Assembly (NCBI GenBank): GCA_947470885.1 | Contig: CANIXE010000144.1 | Coordinates: 1 to 6,104, forward strand | Length of the DNA stretch: 6,104 nt | Direction: 5' to 3' | Source of the DNA: Planctomycetota bacterium | Lineage (GTDB): Bacteria; Planctomycetota; UBA11346 | Shown: positions 1-6,104 of the stretch, piece by piece | Position numbering within the stretch: the stretch's first letter is position 1 | Layout of the letters: each line of letters opens with the position of its first letter | The notes under the pieces: model-generated | Seen by the model: only the letters and a program-made list of their open reading frames with translations | What the model was told of the DNA's origin: nothing | The model's database searches: none | Position numbers and translations under genes: made by a program

Positions 1-1
1 C

Positions 2-1546
2 GACGACAAGGAAGAGGACCTCGCGCCCCGTCCGCCGGTCGTCACCATCATGGGTCACGTCGACCACGGCAAGACCAGCCTGCTGGACGCGATCAAGACC
101 ACCAATGTCGCCGCCGGCGAAGCGGGTGGCATCACCCAGCACATCGGTGCCTACACGGTCACCACCAAGTCCGGCGTCGATGTCACGTTCATCGATACCC
201 CTGGTCACCAGGCCTTCACCGAGATGCGTGCCCGGGGCGCCCAGGTGACCGACGTGGCGGTGATCGTGGTTGCCGCCGACGACGGTGTCATGCCCCAGAC
301 TATCGAGGCCATCAACCACGCCAAGGCGGCGGGGGTCTCCATCGTTGTCGCGATGAACAAGATCGACAAGCCCGAGGCCACTCCGGTCAATCAAGAGAAG
401 GTCATCCGCCAGCTGGCGGAAAACGGCCTCCAAGCTGAAGAATGGGGCGGCGAGATCGCCGTCGTCCGGGTCAGTGCCAAGAGCGGCCAGGGCCTGGACG
501 AACTGCTGGAGCGCCTGGCCCTCGAAACCGAGGTCCTCGAACTCCGCACCAACCACTTCGCCAAGGCCAGCGGCACGGTCATCGAAGCCCGGCGCAAAGA
601 AGGCCAGGGCGTCACCGCCACCATGCTCGTCCGTCGCGGCAGCCTGGCGATCGGTGATGTGATCCTCGCCGGCACCGGCTATGGCAAGGTCCGCTCGATG
701 ACCACCTGGAAGGGTGAACGCATCGACTTGGCCGGTCCCAGCTTCGCCGTGGAAGTCACCGGTCTCTCGGAAATCCCCCGGGCCGGCGATAAGTTCCAGG
801 TCATGGATGACATGAAGCAGGCCGCCGAGGCAGCTGATGAGCGTGCCCGCGCCCGGCGCGAACGGGAACTGGCTGCCCGCCAGAAGACCACCACCGCCGC
901 TTCCTTGATGTCGGATATCGCCGCCAGCAAGAAGAAGGAAGTGCGCATCGTGGTGAAGGCGGACACCGCTGGCTCCATCGAGGTTCTCAACAAGACCATG
1001 ACCGAGCTGACCACCGACGACATCCGCGTGTCGGTGATCCACAGCGCGGTGGGTGCGGTCAACGCCAGCGACGTCACCCTGGCCGAAGCCTCCAACGCCA
1101 TGGTCGTGGGTTTCCACGTCATCGCCGACAGCAAAGCCCGGGCCCTGGCCGACGACGTCGGCATCGACATCCGGACTTACACGATCATCTACGAACTGCT
1201 GGACGACCTCCGCGGCGCTATGACCGGTCTGTTGGAGCCGGAATACCGCGAGACCATCCTGGGTCACGCCGATGTCCGGGTCACCTTCAACATCACCAAG
1301 GTGGGTGTGGTCGCCGGTCTGTTCATCACCGACGGTCTGGCCCGCCGGGATGCGTTCATGCGCATCACTCGGGACTCCAAGATCCTCCACGTGGGCAAGG
1401 TCGGTTCGCTGCGCCGCTTCAAGGAAGACGTCAAGGAAGTCGCCCGGGACTTCGAATGCGGTCTCACCGTCGAAGGTTTCGAGAACATCCAGGTCGGCGA
1501 CATCTTCGAGTTCTACGCCAAGGAGAAGGTGGCCCGGAAGCTTTGA
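2..1546 (+). CDS. infB: Translation initiation factor IF-2, 5'-truncated by the window edge
   Basis: IF-2 is the cytoplasmic GTPase that brings initiator fMet-tRNA to the 30S subunit and promotes 50S joining. The reading frame is open from base 2, so the ATG at 50 is internal: the residues before it (RPPVVTIMGHVDHGKT) are the classical IF-2 lead into the G domain. Counting from base 2, 514 residues are visible. They hold the P-loop GHVDHGKT (about 18-25), switch region GGITQHIGAY (about 42-51), DTPGH (65-69), NKID (119-122) and SAK (158-160), so all five G motifs are intact. The beta-barrel domain II, an Arg/Lys/Ala-rich helical linker (nt 820-930), domain III and the fMet-tRNA-binding C-terminal domain follow, ending in VGDIFEFYAKEKVARKL. 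The poorly conserved N-terminal region lies upstream of the window. rbfA starts 23 bp downstream, the usual infB-rbfA order. No frameshift or missing motif was seen; the identification is very secure. Confidence 0.98.
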   Translation, partial: DDKEEDLAPRPPVVTIMGHVDHGKTSLLDAIKTTNVAAGEAGGITQHIGAYTVTTKSGVDVTFIDTPGHQAFTEMRARGAQVTDVAVIVVAADDGVMPQTIEAINHAKAAGVSIVVAMNKIDKPEATPVNQEKVIRQLAENGLQAEEWGGEIAVVRVSAKSGQGLDELLERLALETEVLELRTNHFAKASGTVIEARRKEGQGVTATMLVRRGSLAIGDVILAGTGYGKVRSMTTWKGERIDLAGPSFAVEVTGLSEIPRAGDKFQVMDDMKQAAEAADERARARRERELAARQKTTTAASLMSDIAASKKKEVRIVVKADTAGSIEVLNKTMTELTTDDIRVSVIHSAVGAVNASDVTLAEASNAMVVGFHVIADSKARALADDVGIDIRTYTIIYELLDDLRGAMTGLLEPEYRETILGHADVRVTFNITKVGVVAGLFITDGLARRDAFMRITRDSKILHVGKVGSLRRFKEDVKEVARDFECGLTVEGFENIQVGDIFEFYAKEKVARKL

Positions 1547-1569
1547 GCAACCGAGTCGCCTGAACCACC

Positions 1570-2013
1570 ATGGCCAGTACGCGTAAACAGAAGCTCGAAT
1601 CCGTTCTCCACCGGGAGATCGCGATTTGCGTCCAGCAAGAGCTCCGCGATCCGCGTCTCGGTTTTTTGACCATCCTCCGGGTGGAATTGACCCCGGATCT
1701 GGCCACGGTGAAAGCCTACTGGTCGGTCCTGGGGGATGCCAAGGCCCGCAGCCTGGCGGTTCACGCCCTGACCGCGGCCCGGGGCTATGTCCAGAGTCAC
1801 TACGCCAAGGTCCTCCACACCCGGACTCTGCCGATCCTGGTCTGGGAATACGCCGAGGATGAAGAACGGCGTCGGGGCATCAGCGAATTGATCGGCAAAG
1901 CCCGGGCCACGGATACCGATGCGGGCGCCCGTCCGGAGCCGGCGGTGACCGCGGTCCTGCCGCCAGCGCTCTCTAAAGAGCTACCGAAGAACCCGTTGCC
2001 CAAAGCCCCGTGA
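1570..2013 (+). CDS. rbfA: 30S ribosome-binding factor A (ribosome maturation)
   Basis: RbfA binds the 30S subunit late in assembly, helps 16S rRNA 5'-end maturation and supports growth in the cold. The 147-residue product has the family hallmarks: a basic N-terminal helix (STRKQKLESVLHREI), the block ELRDPRLGFLTILRVELTPDL (24-44) followed by KAYWSVLGD (48-56), and the A-x-G helix kink of the type-II KH-like fold (A70-R71-G72). The conserved core ends near residue 113. The rest is a Pro/Ala-rich, probably disordered tail of about 34 residues, of the kind that varies between lineages. The ATG at 1570 puts the conserved helix at the N-terminus as expected, although no Shine-Dalgarno sequence precedes it. 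The stop codon overlaps the gpsA start by 4 bases. The place directly after infB independently supports the call. Confidence 0.95.
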   Translation: MASTRKQKLESVLHREIAICVQQELRDPRLGFLTILRVELTPDLATVKAYWSVLGDAKARSLAVHALTAARGYVQSHYAKVLHTRTLPILVWEYAEDEERRRGISELIGKARATDTDAGARPEPAVTAVLPPALSKELPKNPLPKAP

Positions 2014-2996
2014 ACCAACCCCGGAGTGTCGTGGTCGGCACGGGGGGATGGGGCTCGGCGCTGGCGACGATGCTCCATCGCCAAGGGCAGTCCGTCACGC
2101 TGTTGGGCCGGGATCCTGCCAAGGTCGTCCGCCTAGTCGATGAACGCAAGCATCCCGAATTGGGTGGAGCGTCCTTGCCCGACGATTTGGCGATCACCGC
2201 CGATCCTGGGGTTCTGATCACTGCCGACCTGGTATTCTGGGCTGTACCTACCCAGTATACCCGAGCCACCGCCGCTAATTTGGCCCTGCCGTCCGGGGTG
2301 CCTGTGGTCAGCCTCAGCAAAGGGTTGGAGCAGGATACCCTGGAGACGCCGACGGGAATCTTGAACGAGGTCTTGGGGCATCGACCTCTGGCCGTCTTAT
2401 CCGGTCCCAGCCACGCCGAAGAGGTGCAGCAGGGCAAGCCGGTGGTCTTGGCGTGTGGCGGTCCGGAAGCCCTGACTCGCCAAGTCAGTGGCCTGTTGCA
2501 TGGCCGGGCCTGTCGGATCTACACCAGCACCGACCTGATCGGCATTGAGCTGTCCGGAGCCCTCAAGAACGTCATCGCTGTCGCCGCCGGGATCACCGAG
2601 GGCCTGGGCCTGGGGGATAACATCAAGGCTGCCCTGATCACCCGGGGTCTGGCGGAAATTCGCCGCCTGGGTCGGGCCTGCGGAGCCCAGGAAGCCACCT
2701 TCGCCGGGATCGCTGGCATCGGTGATTTGCTGACGACGTGCTACAGTCCCCATGGTCGCAACCGTGCTGTGGGGATCGCCATTGCCAGCGGAGAGAATCC
2801 CTTAGCGTTCATCCGCCGTCAAAAGACCGTTGCAGAAGGAGCTTGGACCTGCCGCGCTGCGGTGGAGCTGGCCCGGAAGCACGAGGTTGAGTTGCCGATC
2901 GCTGCGCAGGTGTCCGCCATCATCTGGGATGGAGCGCCCCTCGATCAGGCCATTGAGGCCCTCTTTGCCCGATCCCCCAAGGACGATCACACATGA
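2010..2996 (+). CDS. gpsA: Glycerol-3-phosphate dehydrogenase [NAD(P)+]
   Basis: GpsA reduces dihydroxyacetone phosphate to sn-glycerol-3-phosphate with NAD(P)H, the entry step of glycerophospholipid synthesis in the cytoplasm. The 328-residue product is close to the usual 330-340. It shows the Rossmann dinucleotide motif GTGGWGSALA at residues 10-19, the substrate-side segment SKGLE (103-107), SGPSHAEEV (131-139), the catalytic-lysine segment GALKNVIAVAAGI (183-195, Lys186), and the C-terminal GIGDLLTTC and HGRNR segments (about 236-253). The start is GTG at 2010: the next Met is residue 21, beyond the nucleotide-binding glycines, so an internal start would destroy the Rossmann fold. GTG overlaps the rbfA stop (GTGA) with no clear Shine-Dalgarno, which suggests translational coupling. 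The 3' end overlaps the next ATG as ATGA. It contains noticeably more TTG and GGG codons than infB or the downstream gene, consistent with lower expression. Confidence 0.97.
   Translation: MNQPRSVVVGTGGWGSALATMLHRQGQSVTLLGRDPAKVVRLVDERKHPELGGASLPDDLAITADPGVLITADLVFWAVPTQYTRATAANLALPSGVPVVSLSKGLEQDTLETPTGILNEVLGHRPLAVLSGPSHAEEVQQGKPVVLACGGPEALTRQVSGLLHGRACRIYTSTDLIGIELSGALKNVIAVAAGITEGLGLGDNIKAALITRGLAEIRRLGRACGAQEATFAGIAGIGDLLTTCYSPHGRNRAVGIAIASGENPLAFIRRQKTVAEGAWTCRAAVELARKHEVELPIAAQVSAIIWDGAPLDQAIEALFARSPKDDHT
2979..2983 (+). promoter_or_regulatory. Shine-Dalgarno AAGGA for the exported-protein gene
   Basis: AAGGA lies 9 bases before the ATG at 2993, within the end of gpsA. It supports 2993 as the true start and stands out because rbfA, gpsA and the NtrC-class regulator have no comparable site. 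Its match to the anti-Shine-Dalgarno sequence is seen directly; function is inferred. Confidence 0.6.
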
Positions 2997-3886
2997 CTTC
3001 CTCACGAACCCTTCTATTCACCGCCTGCGTGGGCTCGCTCCTCGCCGGCTCCACGGTGGCCAGCGCTCTGGACACTGAGCTCCAGGGCGGCGGCCTGGGC
3101 TTGGGCGTCGATCGCAAGGACTATGAATTCGTCCTGGGCACCGAACTGCAGAGCAAGCAGGTCGACCAGGGCATCGTCCGTAATGAAGACGCCACCCAGC
3201 GCTTCGCCGGCCACGGCCGCTTCTGGGGCCTGGGCGTGTCCCTGGATGCCCAGATGGCCCTGGGCGAAGACAAGGGCGCCGGCTACCTGACCAAGGTCGA
3301 GCCCACCACCTATGGCTCCCGCCCGACCAAGCCCCTCGAGACCACCCAGGTCGAGATCAAGGTGGACTACCTGCTGGAAATCGGCGGCGTTTACGGCGAC
3401 AACGAGCCGTTCATCCAGTTCATCCCCCATTTCGACACCATCATTTACCCCAACCAGCCCGCTGGGCCCCTCAAGGACAGCCAGAAATACCTGGGTGCGG
3501 ATCTCTGGTGGGCCACCCCGCTGAAGGGTGTCGAGCTGGGCACCAGTCAGGACTGGTCGGTCGGCAATCAGCCTGCGTATCGCGGTGCGGTTGGCCTCCG
3601 GGAATTCTACCAGGCGGCTCCCTACGACCTGGCCTTCTGGCAGGTCGCCAACTGGGGCGACAAGAACTACCACAATCTGTTCACCGGCAGCGAGCAGGGT
3701 GGTCTGACCACCATCGACCTCGGGGCCAAGGTCACCACCAACCTGCTGTGGCGCGAGACCTGGGCGTACCTCCGGGCCGACTGGTCCTACTGGATGACCA
3801 AGGGAGACCGGGATCAGCTGGATCTGATCGGCCAGGATGTTGGCCAGCTCCAGTTCGCCATCGGCGTCGAGTGGCGCGCCGAGTGA
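2993..3886 (+). CDS. Exported, probable outer-membrane beta-barrel (porin-like) protein, function unknown
   Basis: I do not recognise a named family with certainty. The 297-residue product begins with a Sec signal peptide: Arg5, a hydrophobic stretch (about 6-23) and a likely cleavage after Ala23-Ser24-Ala25. The mature part has no long hydrophobic helix. It is rich in Gly, aromatic residues (many Trp and Tyr) and alternating polar/hydrophobic stretches such as TQVEIKVDYLLEIGGVYG, LTTIDLGAKVTTNLLWR and a final QLQFAIGVEWRAE, which read like amphipathic beta strands. The early segment TELQSKQVDQGIVRNEDATQ resembles the 'SKYxxRGxxxxxDP' region of TorF-like putative porins, but this is by eye only. 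The start has a good Shine-Dalgarno and overlaps the gpsA stop (ATGA). Lys is almost always AAG and Leu almost always CTG/CTC, suggesting high expression. A terminator follows 48 bp later. Export is fairly secure; the barrel topology is inference. Confidence 0.85.
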   Translation: MTSSRTLLFTACVGSLLAGSTVASALDTELQGGGLGLGVDRKDYEFVLGTELQSKQVDQGIVRNEDATQRFAGHGRFWGLGVSLDAQMALGEDKGAGYLTKVEPTTYGSRPTKPLETTQVEIKVDYLLEIGGVYGDNEPFIQFIPHFDTIIYPNQPAGPLKDSQKYLGADLWWATPLKGVELGTSQDWSVGNQPAYRGAVGLREFYQAAPYDLAFWQVANWGDKNYHNLFTGSEQGGLTTIDLGAKVTTNLLWRETWAYLRADWSYWMTKGDRDQLDLIGQDVGQLQFAIGVEWRAE

Positions 3887-3933
3887 TCCGTCGGCCGGAT
3901 GTCCGCATCAGGTACACGGCCAAAACGATGCAC

Positions 3934-3962
3934 AAAACCGCCGGGCCTGCCCGGCGGTTTTT
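3934..3962 (+). terminator. Rho-independent terminator after the infB-rbfA-gpsA-porin-like unit
   Basis: AAAACCGCCGGG (3934-3945) pairs perfectly with CCCGGCGGTTTT (3950-3961) around a CCTG loop, and the right arm runs into five Ts (3958-3962). The stem is 12 bp, eight of them G-C. The left-arm A-run means it could also terminate transcription on the opposite strand, though no - strand gene is seen nearby. The 112-bp gap between the genes otherwise holds only a weak 5-bp inverted repeat (ATCCG/CGGAT, 3886-3900) and no recognisable sigma-70 or sigma-54 promoter. Confidence 0.93.
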
Positions 3963-3998
3963 GCTTGTGACCCCTCAATCCCCCGCACACCATCCGCC

Positions 3999-5381
3999 AT
4001 GATCTCCGTGTTGGTGGTGGATGACGAGCCTGGATTGCGGGGCATGCTGGAGATATCCCTGCGCCGTGATGGCCATCGGGTGATGACCGCCGGGGATGGC
4101 CGTGAGGCGTTGAACCTGCTGGCGAAGGAACACGCCATCCAGGTCGTGCTTTGCGATCTGCGGATGGAGCCCATGGACGGGCTGGCCCTCCTGGGAGAGA
4201 TCCGCCACCGCTGGCCGGATATCCTGGTGGTGATGATGACGGCCCACGCCGAGTGGGATACCGCCGTCAAGGCAATGCGTTTGGGGGCGTACAATTTCAT
4301 CCACAAACCCTTCGATCTCGCCCAGGTCAAGGCGATGGTTCATCGGGCGGTGGCAGCCTATCGCCATCGTTTGGAAGCCCGGGTCAAAGGCGAGACGGTT
4401 TCCGCCGTGCATCTGGTGGGCACCTGCCCGGCGATCCAGGCGATCCAGCTGCTTATCGAACAGGTGTCCACCACTGATTCCACCGTCCTGGTGACCGGTG
4501 AATCGGGAACCGGCAAGGAGCTGGTGGCCCGGGCCCTGCATTATGCCAGTCTGCGGGCAGACGGTCCGATGGTTCGGATCAATTCCGGGGCCCTGTCCCC
4601 ATCCTTGTTGGAATCGGAACTGTTCGGGCATGTCAAGGGCTCCTTCACGGGCGCGGTGGAAGATCATCCAGGATTGTTCGCCTTGGCAGACAAGGGGACG
4701 TTGTTCTTGGACGAGGTGGGTGAACTGGCCCATGAGACCCAGGTGAAATTGCTTCGGGTCCTGGAATGCGGTGAATATCTACCAGTGGGTGGGCGGGAGA
4801 TCCGCACTGCCAACGTTCGGGTGGTCGCCGCTACCAACCGGGACCTGATGACCCAGGTCCGGGCCGGGGCCTTCCGGGAAGATTTGTACTACCGTTTGGC
4901 GGTGATCCCTGTCCACCTGCCACCATTGCGGGAACGGGTGGAAGACATCGCCTTGATCGCCGGTCACCTCCTGGCCCGCCACGCAGTGCGCCTGCGCCGG
5001 GGTGTTACCGGCTTCACCCCCGAGGCTCTAGAGGCCCTGCGCCGGCATCCCTGGCCCGGCAACATCCGGGAGCTGGACAATCGCATTCAGCGGGGCGTGG
5101 CCTTGACCCAGGAGGGCCTGATCCAGGCCGTCACCCTGTTCGGGGATGCACCGGGCAATCTGGTGCCAATCCCCGCGCCCGGTACCCAGGGGGATCTCTT
5201 GCTGGCCCGGGTGAAGGCCGGCGAGGTGATCGATCTGGAGGGTGAGCAGACCCGCCGAGAACGCCAACTGGTGGAGGCTGCCCTGGAGCGCACCGGTGAC
5301 AACTTGACCGAGGCTGCCAGGGTCCTCGGCATCACCTTCCGTCAGATCCGTTACAAGGTCCGCCAGCTTGGTCTGCGCTGA
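3999..5381 (+). CDS. NtrC-class sigma-54-dependent response regulator
   Basis: A 460-residue transcriptional activator with three domains. The receiver (about 1-120) has acidic residues D8/D9, phospho-acceptor D53, T81 and K103. The AAA+ sigma-54 interaction domain (about 138-365) has Walker A GESGTGKE (167-174), the sigma-54 contact loop as GSFTGA (214-219, usually GAFTGA), Walker B GTLFLDE (233-239), the ATN sensor (278-280), FREDLYYRL (292-300) and WPGNIREL (352-359). The Fis-type HTH (about 423-460) ends TFRQIRYKVRQLGLR. On phosphorylation such proteins oligomerise, hydrolyse ATP and open sigma-54 promoters; the target genes cannot be read from here. The frame is open upstream to 3837, but the ATG at 3999 puts the receiver beta-1 strand at the N-terminus and avoids a low-complexity extension running back through the terminator. 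No Shine-Dalgarno precedes it. It sits 13 bp before a second regulator. The exact subfamily (PilR-, ZraR-, AtoC-like) is undecided. Confidence 0.95.
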   Translation: MISVLVVDDEPGLRGMLEISLRRDGHRVMTAGDGREALNLLAKEHAIQVVLCDLRMEPMDGLALLGEIRHRWPDILVVMMTAHAEWDTAVKAMRLGAYNFIHKPFDLAQVKAMVHRAVAAYRHRLEARVKGETVSAVHLVGTCPAIQAIQLLIEQVSTTDSTVLVTGESGTGKELVARALHYASLRADGPMVRINSGALSPSLLESELFGHVKGSFTGAVEDHPGLFALADKGTLFLDEVGELAHETQVKLLRVLECGEYLPVGGREIRTANVRVVAATNRDLMTQVRAGAFREDLYYRLAVIPVHLPPLRERVEDIALIAGHLLARHAVRLRRGVTGFTPEALEALRRHPWPGNIRELDNRIQRGVALTQEGLIQAVTLFGDAPGNLVPIPAPGTQGDLLLARVKAGEVIDLEGEQTRRERQLVEAALERTGDNLTEAARVLGITFRQIRYKVRQLGLR

Positions 5382-5394
5382 TCCCAGAGGCCCC

Positions 5395-6075
5395 ATGTCC
5401 GACACTGTCAAGATTTCCAATCCCGCCATCAGCGTGGTCATCGTCGATGACCATCCCATCGTTCGCAAAGGCATCGTCCAGCTCATCGCCCAGGAGCCAG
5501 GATTTCGCGTGGTCGGGGAGGCCGCCGGTGCCGACGAAGCGCTTGGGATCATCCGCTCCCAGGTTCCAGATGTCGCCGTCGTGGACCTCACCCTCACCGG
5601 GATGAGTGGCATCGAATTGATCAAGGCTGTCCGCAGCGAGGGCCTCAAAGTCGCCCTGCTGGTGGTGAGCATGCATGACGAGCGGGTCTACGCCGAGCGT
5701 TGCCTGCGGCAGGGCGCCAATGGCTATGTGATGAAGGAGGAAGCCGCCGAGACCATCATTGGCGCGATCCGCACGGTGGTGGCGGGAGGCACCCACCTGT
5801 CGACCCGGCTGATGTCGGCGACGGTGAACCGACTGGTGGGCGGGCGCAACGAGGTGGGAGGCAAGGGCGCGATGGTGGCGGCCCTCAGCGATCGTGAACT
5901 CGAGGTCTTCCAGCTCATCGGCCGGGGGTTCACCACCCGCTCCATTGCCGAGGAATTGCAGCTCAGCGTCAAGACCGTCGAGGCCCACAAAGCCAATATC
6001 AAAGCCAAGCTGGCCCTGCGTTCAGCCCCGGAACTGCAACGTCTCGCGGTGACCTGGATTCAGAGCCAAGGCTAG
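5395..6075 (+). CDS. NarL/FixJ-class response regulator with LuxR-type HTH
   Basis: A 226-residue two-component transcription factor. The receiver (about 12-128) has D18/D19, phospho-acceptor D64 in VVDLTLTGMSG, S92 in the Ser/Thr switch position and K114 in GYVMKEE. A linker of about 30 residues, rich in Gly and Arg, leads to the LuxR-type HTH (about 163-220): LSDRELEVFQLIGRG, then the recognition-helix region LSVKTVEAHKANIKAKL. The ATG at 5395 is preferred, with AGAGG four bases upstream (a short spacer). A TTG at 5368 would add nine residues and overlap the preceding gene by 14 bases, and cannot be excluded. The 13-bp gap after the NtrC-class gene suggests one transcript. All receiver and HTH landmarks are intact, so it should be phosphorylatable; the partner kinase is not in view. 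The regulated process is unknown, since this family covers many. Confidence 0.94.
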   Translation: MSDTVKISNPAISVVIVDDHPIVRKGIVQLIAQEPGFRVVGEAAGADEALGIIRSQVPDVAVVDLTLTGMSGIELIKAVRSEGLKVALLVVSMHDERVYAERCLRQGANGYVMKEEAAETIIGAIRTVVAGGTHLSTRLMSATVNRLVGGRNEVGGKGAMVAALSDRELEVFQLIGRGFTTRSIAEELQLSVKTVEAHKANIKAKLALRSAPELQRLAVTWIQSQG

Positions 6076-6080
6076 ATCCA

Positions 6081-6104
6081 ATGGCGTTTAGCAACGTCCT
6101 GGGA
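6081..6104 (+). CDS. Possible start of a further gene, cut by the window edge
   Basis: ATG at 6081 begins an open frame of eight codons (MAFSNVLG) to the end of the window. It lies 5 bp after the preceding stop and has AAGG at 6068-6071, nine bases upstream, so it could continue the regulator operon. Nothing about its function can be said from eight residues. A sensor histidine kinase would be a natural neighbour, but this fragment gives no support for that. Confidence 0.4.

Noticed and set aside
3017..3028. Lipoprotein signal in the exported protein (Cys12 preceded by LFTA)
   Set aside because: The residues before Cys12 do not match a lipobox (L-A/S-G/A-C) and the cysteine falls too early, within the hydrophobic core; ordinary cleavage after A-S-A at 23-25 fits better.
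3014..3673. 219-codon antisense open frame opposite the exported protein
   Set aside because: The + strand gene has a signal peptide, Shine-Dalgarno, operon overlap and biased codon use. The - strand frame has no Shine-Dalgarno that I could see and no family resemblance.
3886..3900. Small inverted repeat ATCCG/CGGAT at the end of the exported-protein gene
   Set aside because: Only 5 bp, expected by chance in GC-rich DNA; the real terminator is the 12-bp hairpin downstream.
3953..3966. Sigma-54 -12-like element (TTTTTGCTT) before the NtrC-class gene
   Set aside because: The required GG ten bases upstream of the GC is absent (CC at 3951-3952), and the Ts are explained by the terminator.
3837..3998. 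54-residue N-terminal extension of the NtrC-class regulator
   Set aside because: It would start inside the preceding gene and read through the terminator hairpin, and its Ser/Pro/Ala-rich sequence does not belong to a receiver domain, which starts properly at 3999.
3975..4733. Long antisense open frame (252 codons) opposite the NtrC-class regulator
   Set aside because: The + strand encodes an unmistakable receiver and AAA+ domain here; the - strand product is low-complexity with no recognisable motif, a typical by-product of high GC.

Overview
This is a GC-rich (clearly above 60% by eye), densely packed bacterial chromosome segment with every supported gene on the + strand. Lipid-precursor synthesis, a protein with a Sec signal peptide and porin-like features, and sigma-54-type regulation all suggest a Gram-negative bacterium. 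The gene order rbfA-gpsA (rather than rbfA-truB) and the style of the exported protein are reminiscent of the Planctomycetes/Verrucomicrobia/Lentisphaerae sphere. That is only an impression; I cannot place the organism from this sequence alone.

Region 1 (1-3886) is a tight housekeeping gene string: the 3' two thirds of infB (translation initiation factor IF-2), rbfA (30S ribosome maturation factor), gpsA (glycerol-3-phosphate dehydrogenase, phospholipid precursor) and a 297-residue exported, probably outer-membrane beta-barrel protein of unknown function. rbfA/gpsA overlap by GTGA and gpsA/exported-protein by ATGA, so the last three genes are probably translationally coupled and co-transcribed. 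A perfect 12-bp GC-rich hairpin with a T-run (3934-3962) ends this unit.

Region 2 (3999-6104) is a regulatory cluster: a complete NtrC-class response regulator (REC + sigma-54 AAA+ + Fis-type HTH), then 13 bp later a NarL/FixJ-class response regulator (REC + LuxR-type HTH), and finally the probable first eight codons of another gene at the window edge. No histidine kinase is visible; it may lie downstream or elsewhere.

I see no mobile element, CRISPR array, tRNA, rRNA or defence/biosynthetic system here. The points most worth following up are the unassigned exported protein embedded in a translation/lipid operon, the two different response regulators side by side without a kinase, and the very short space between the terminator and the first regulator.
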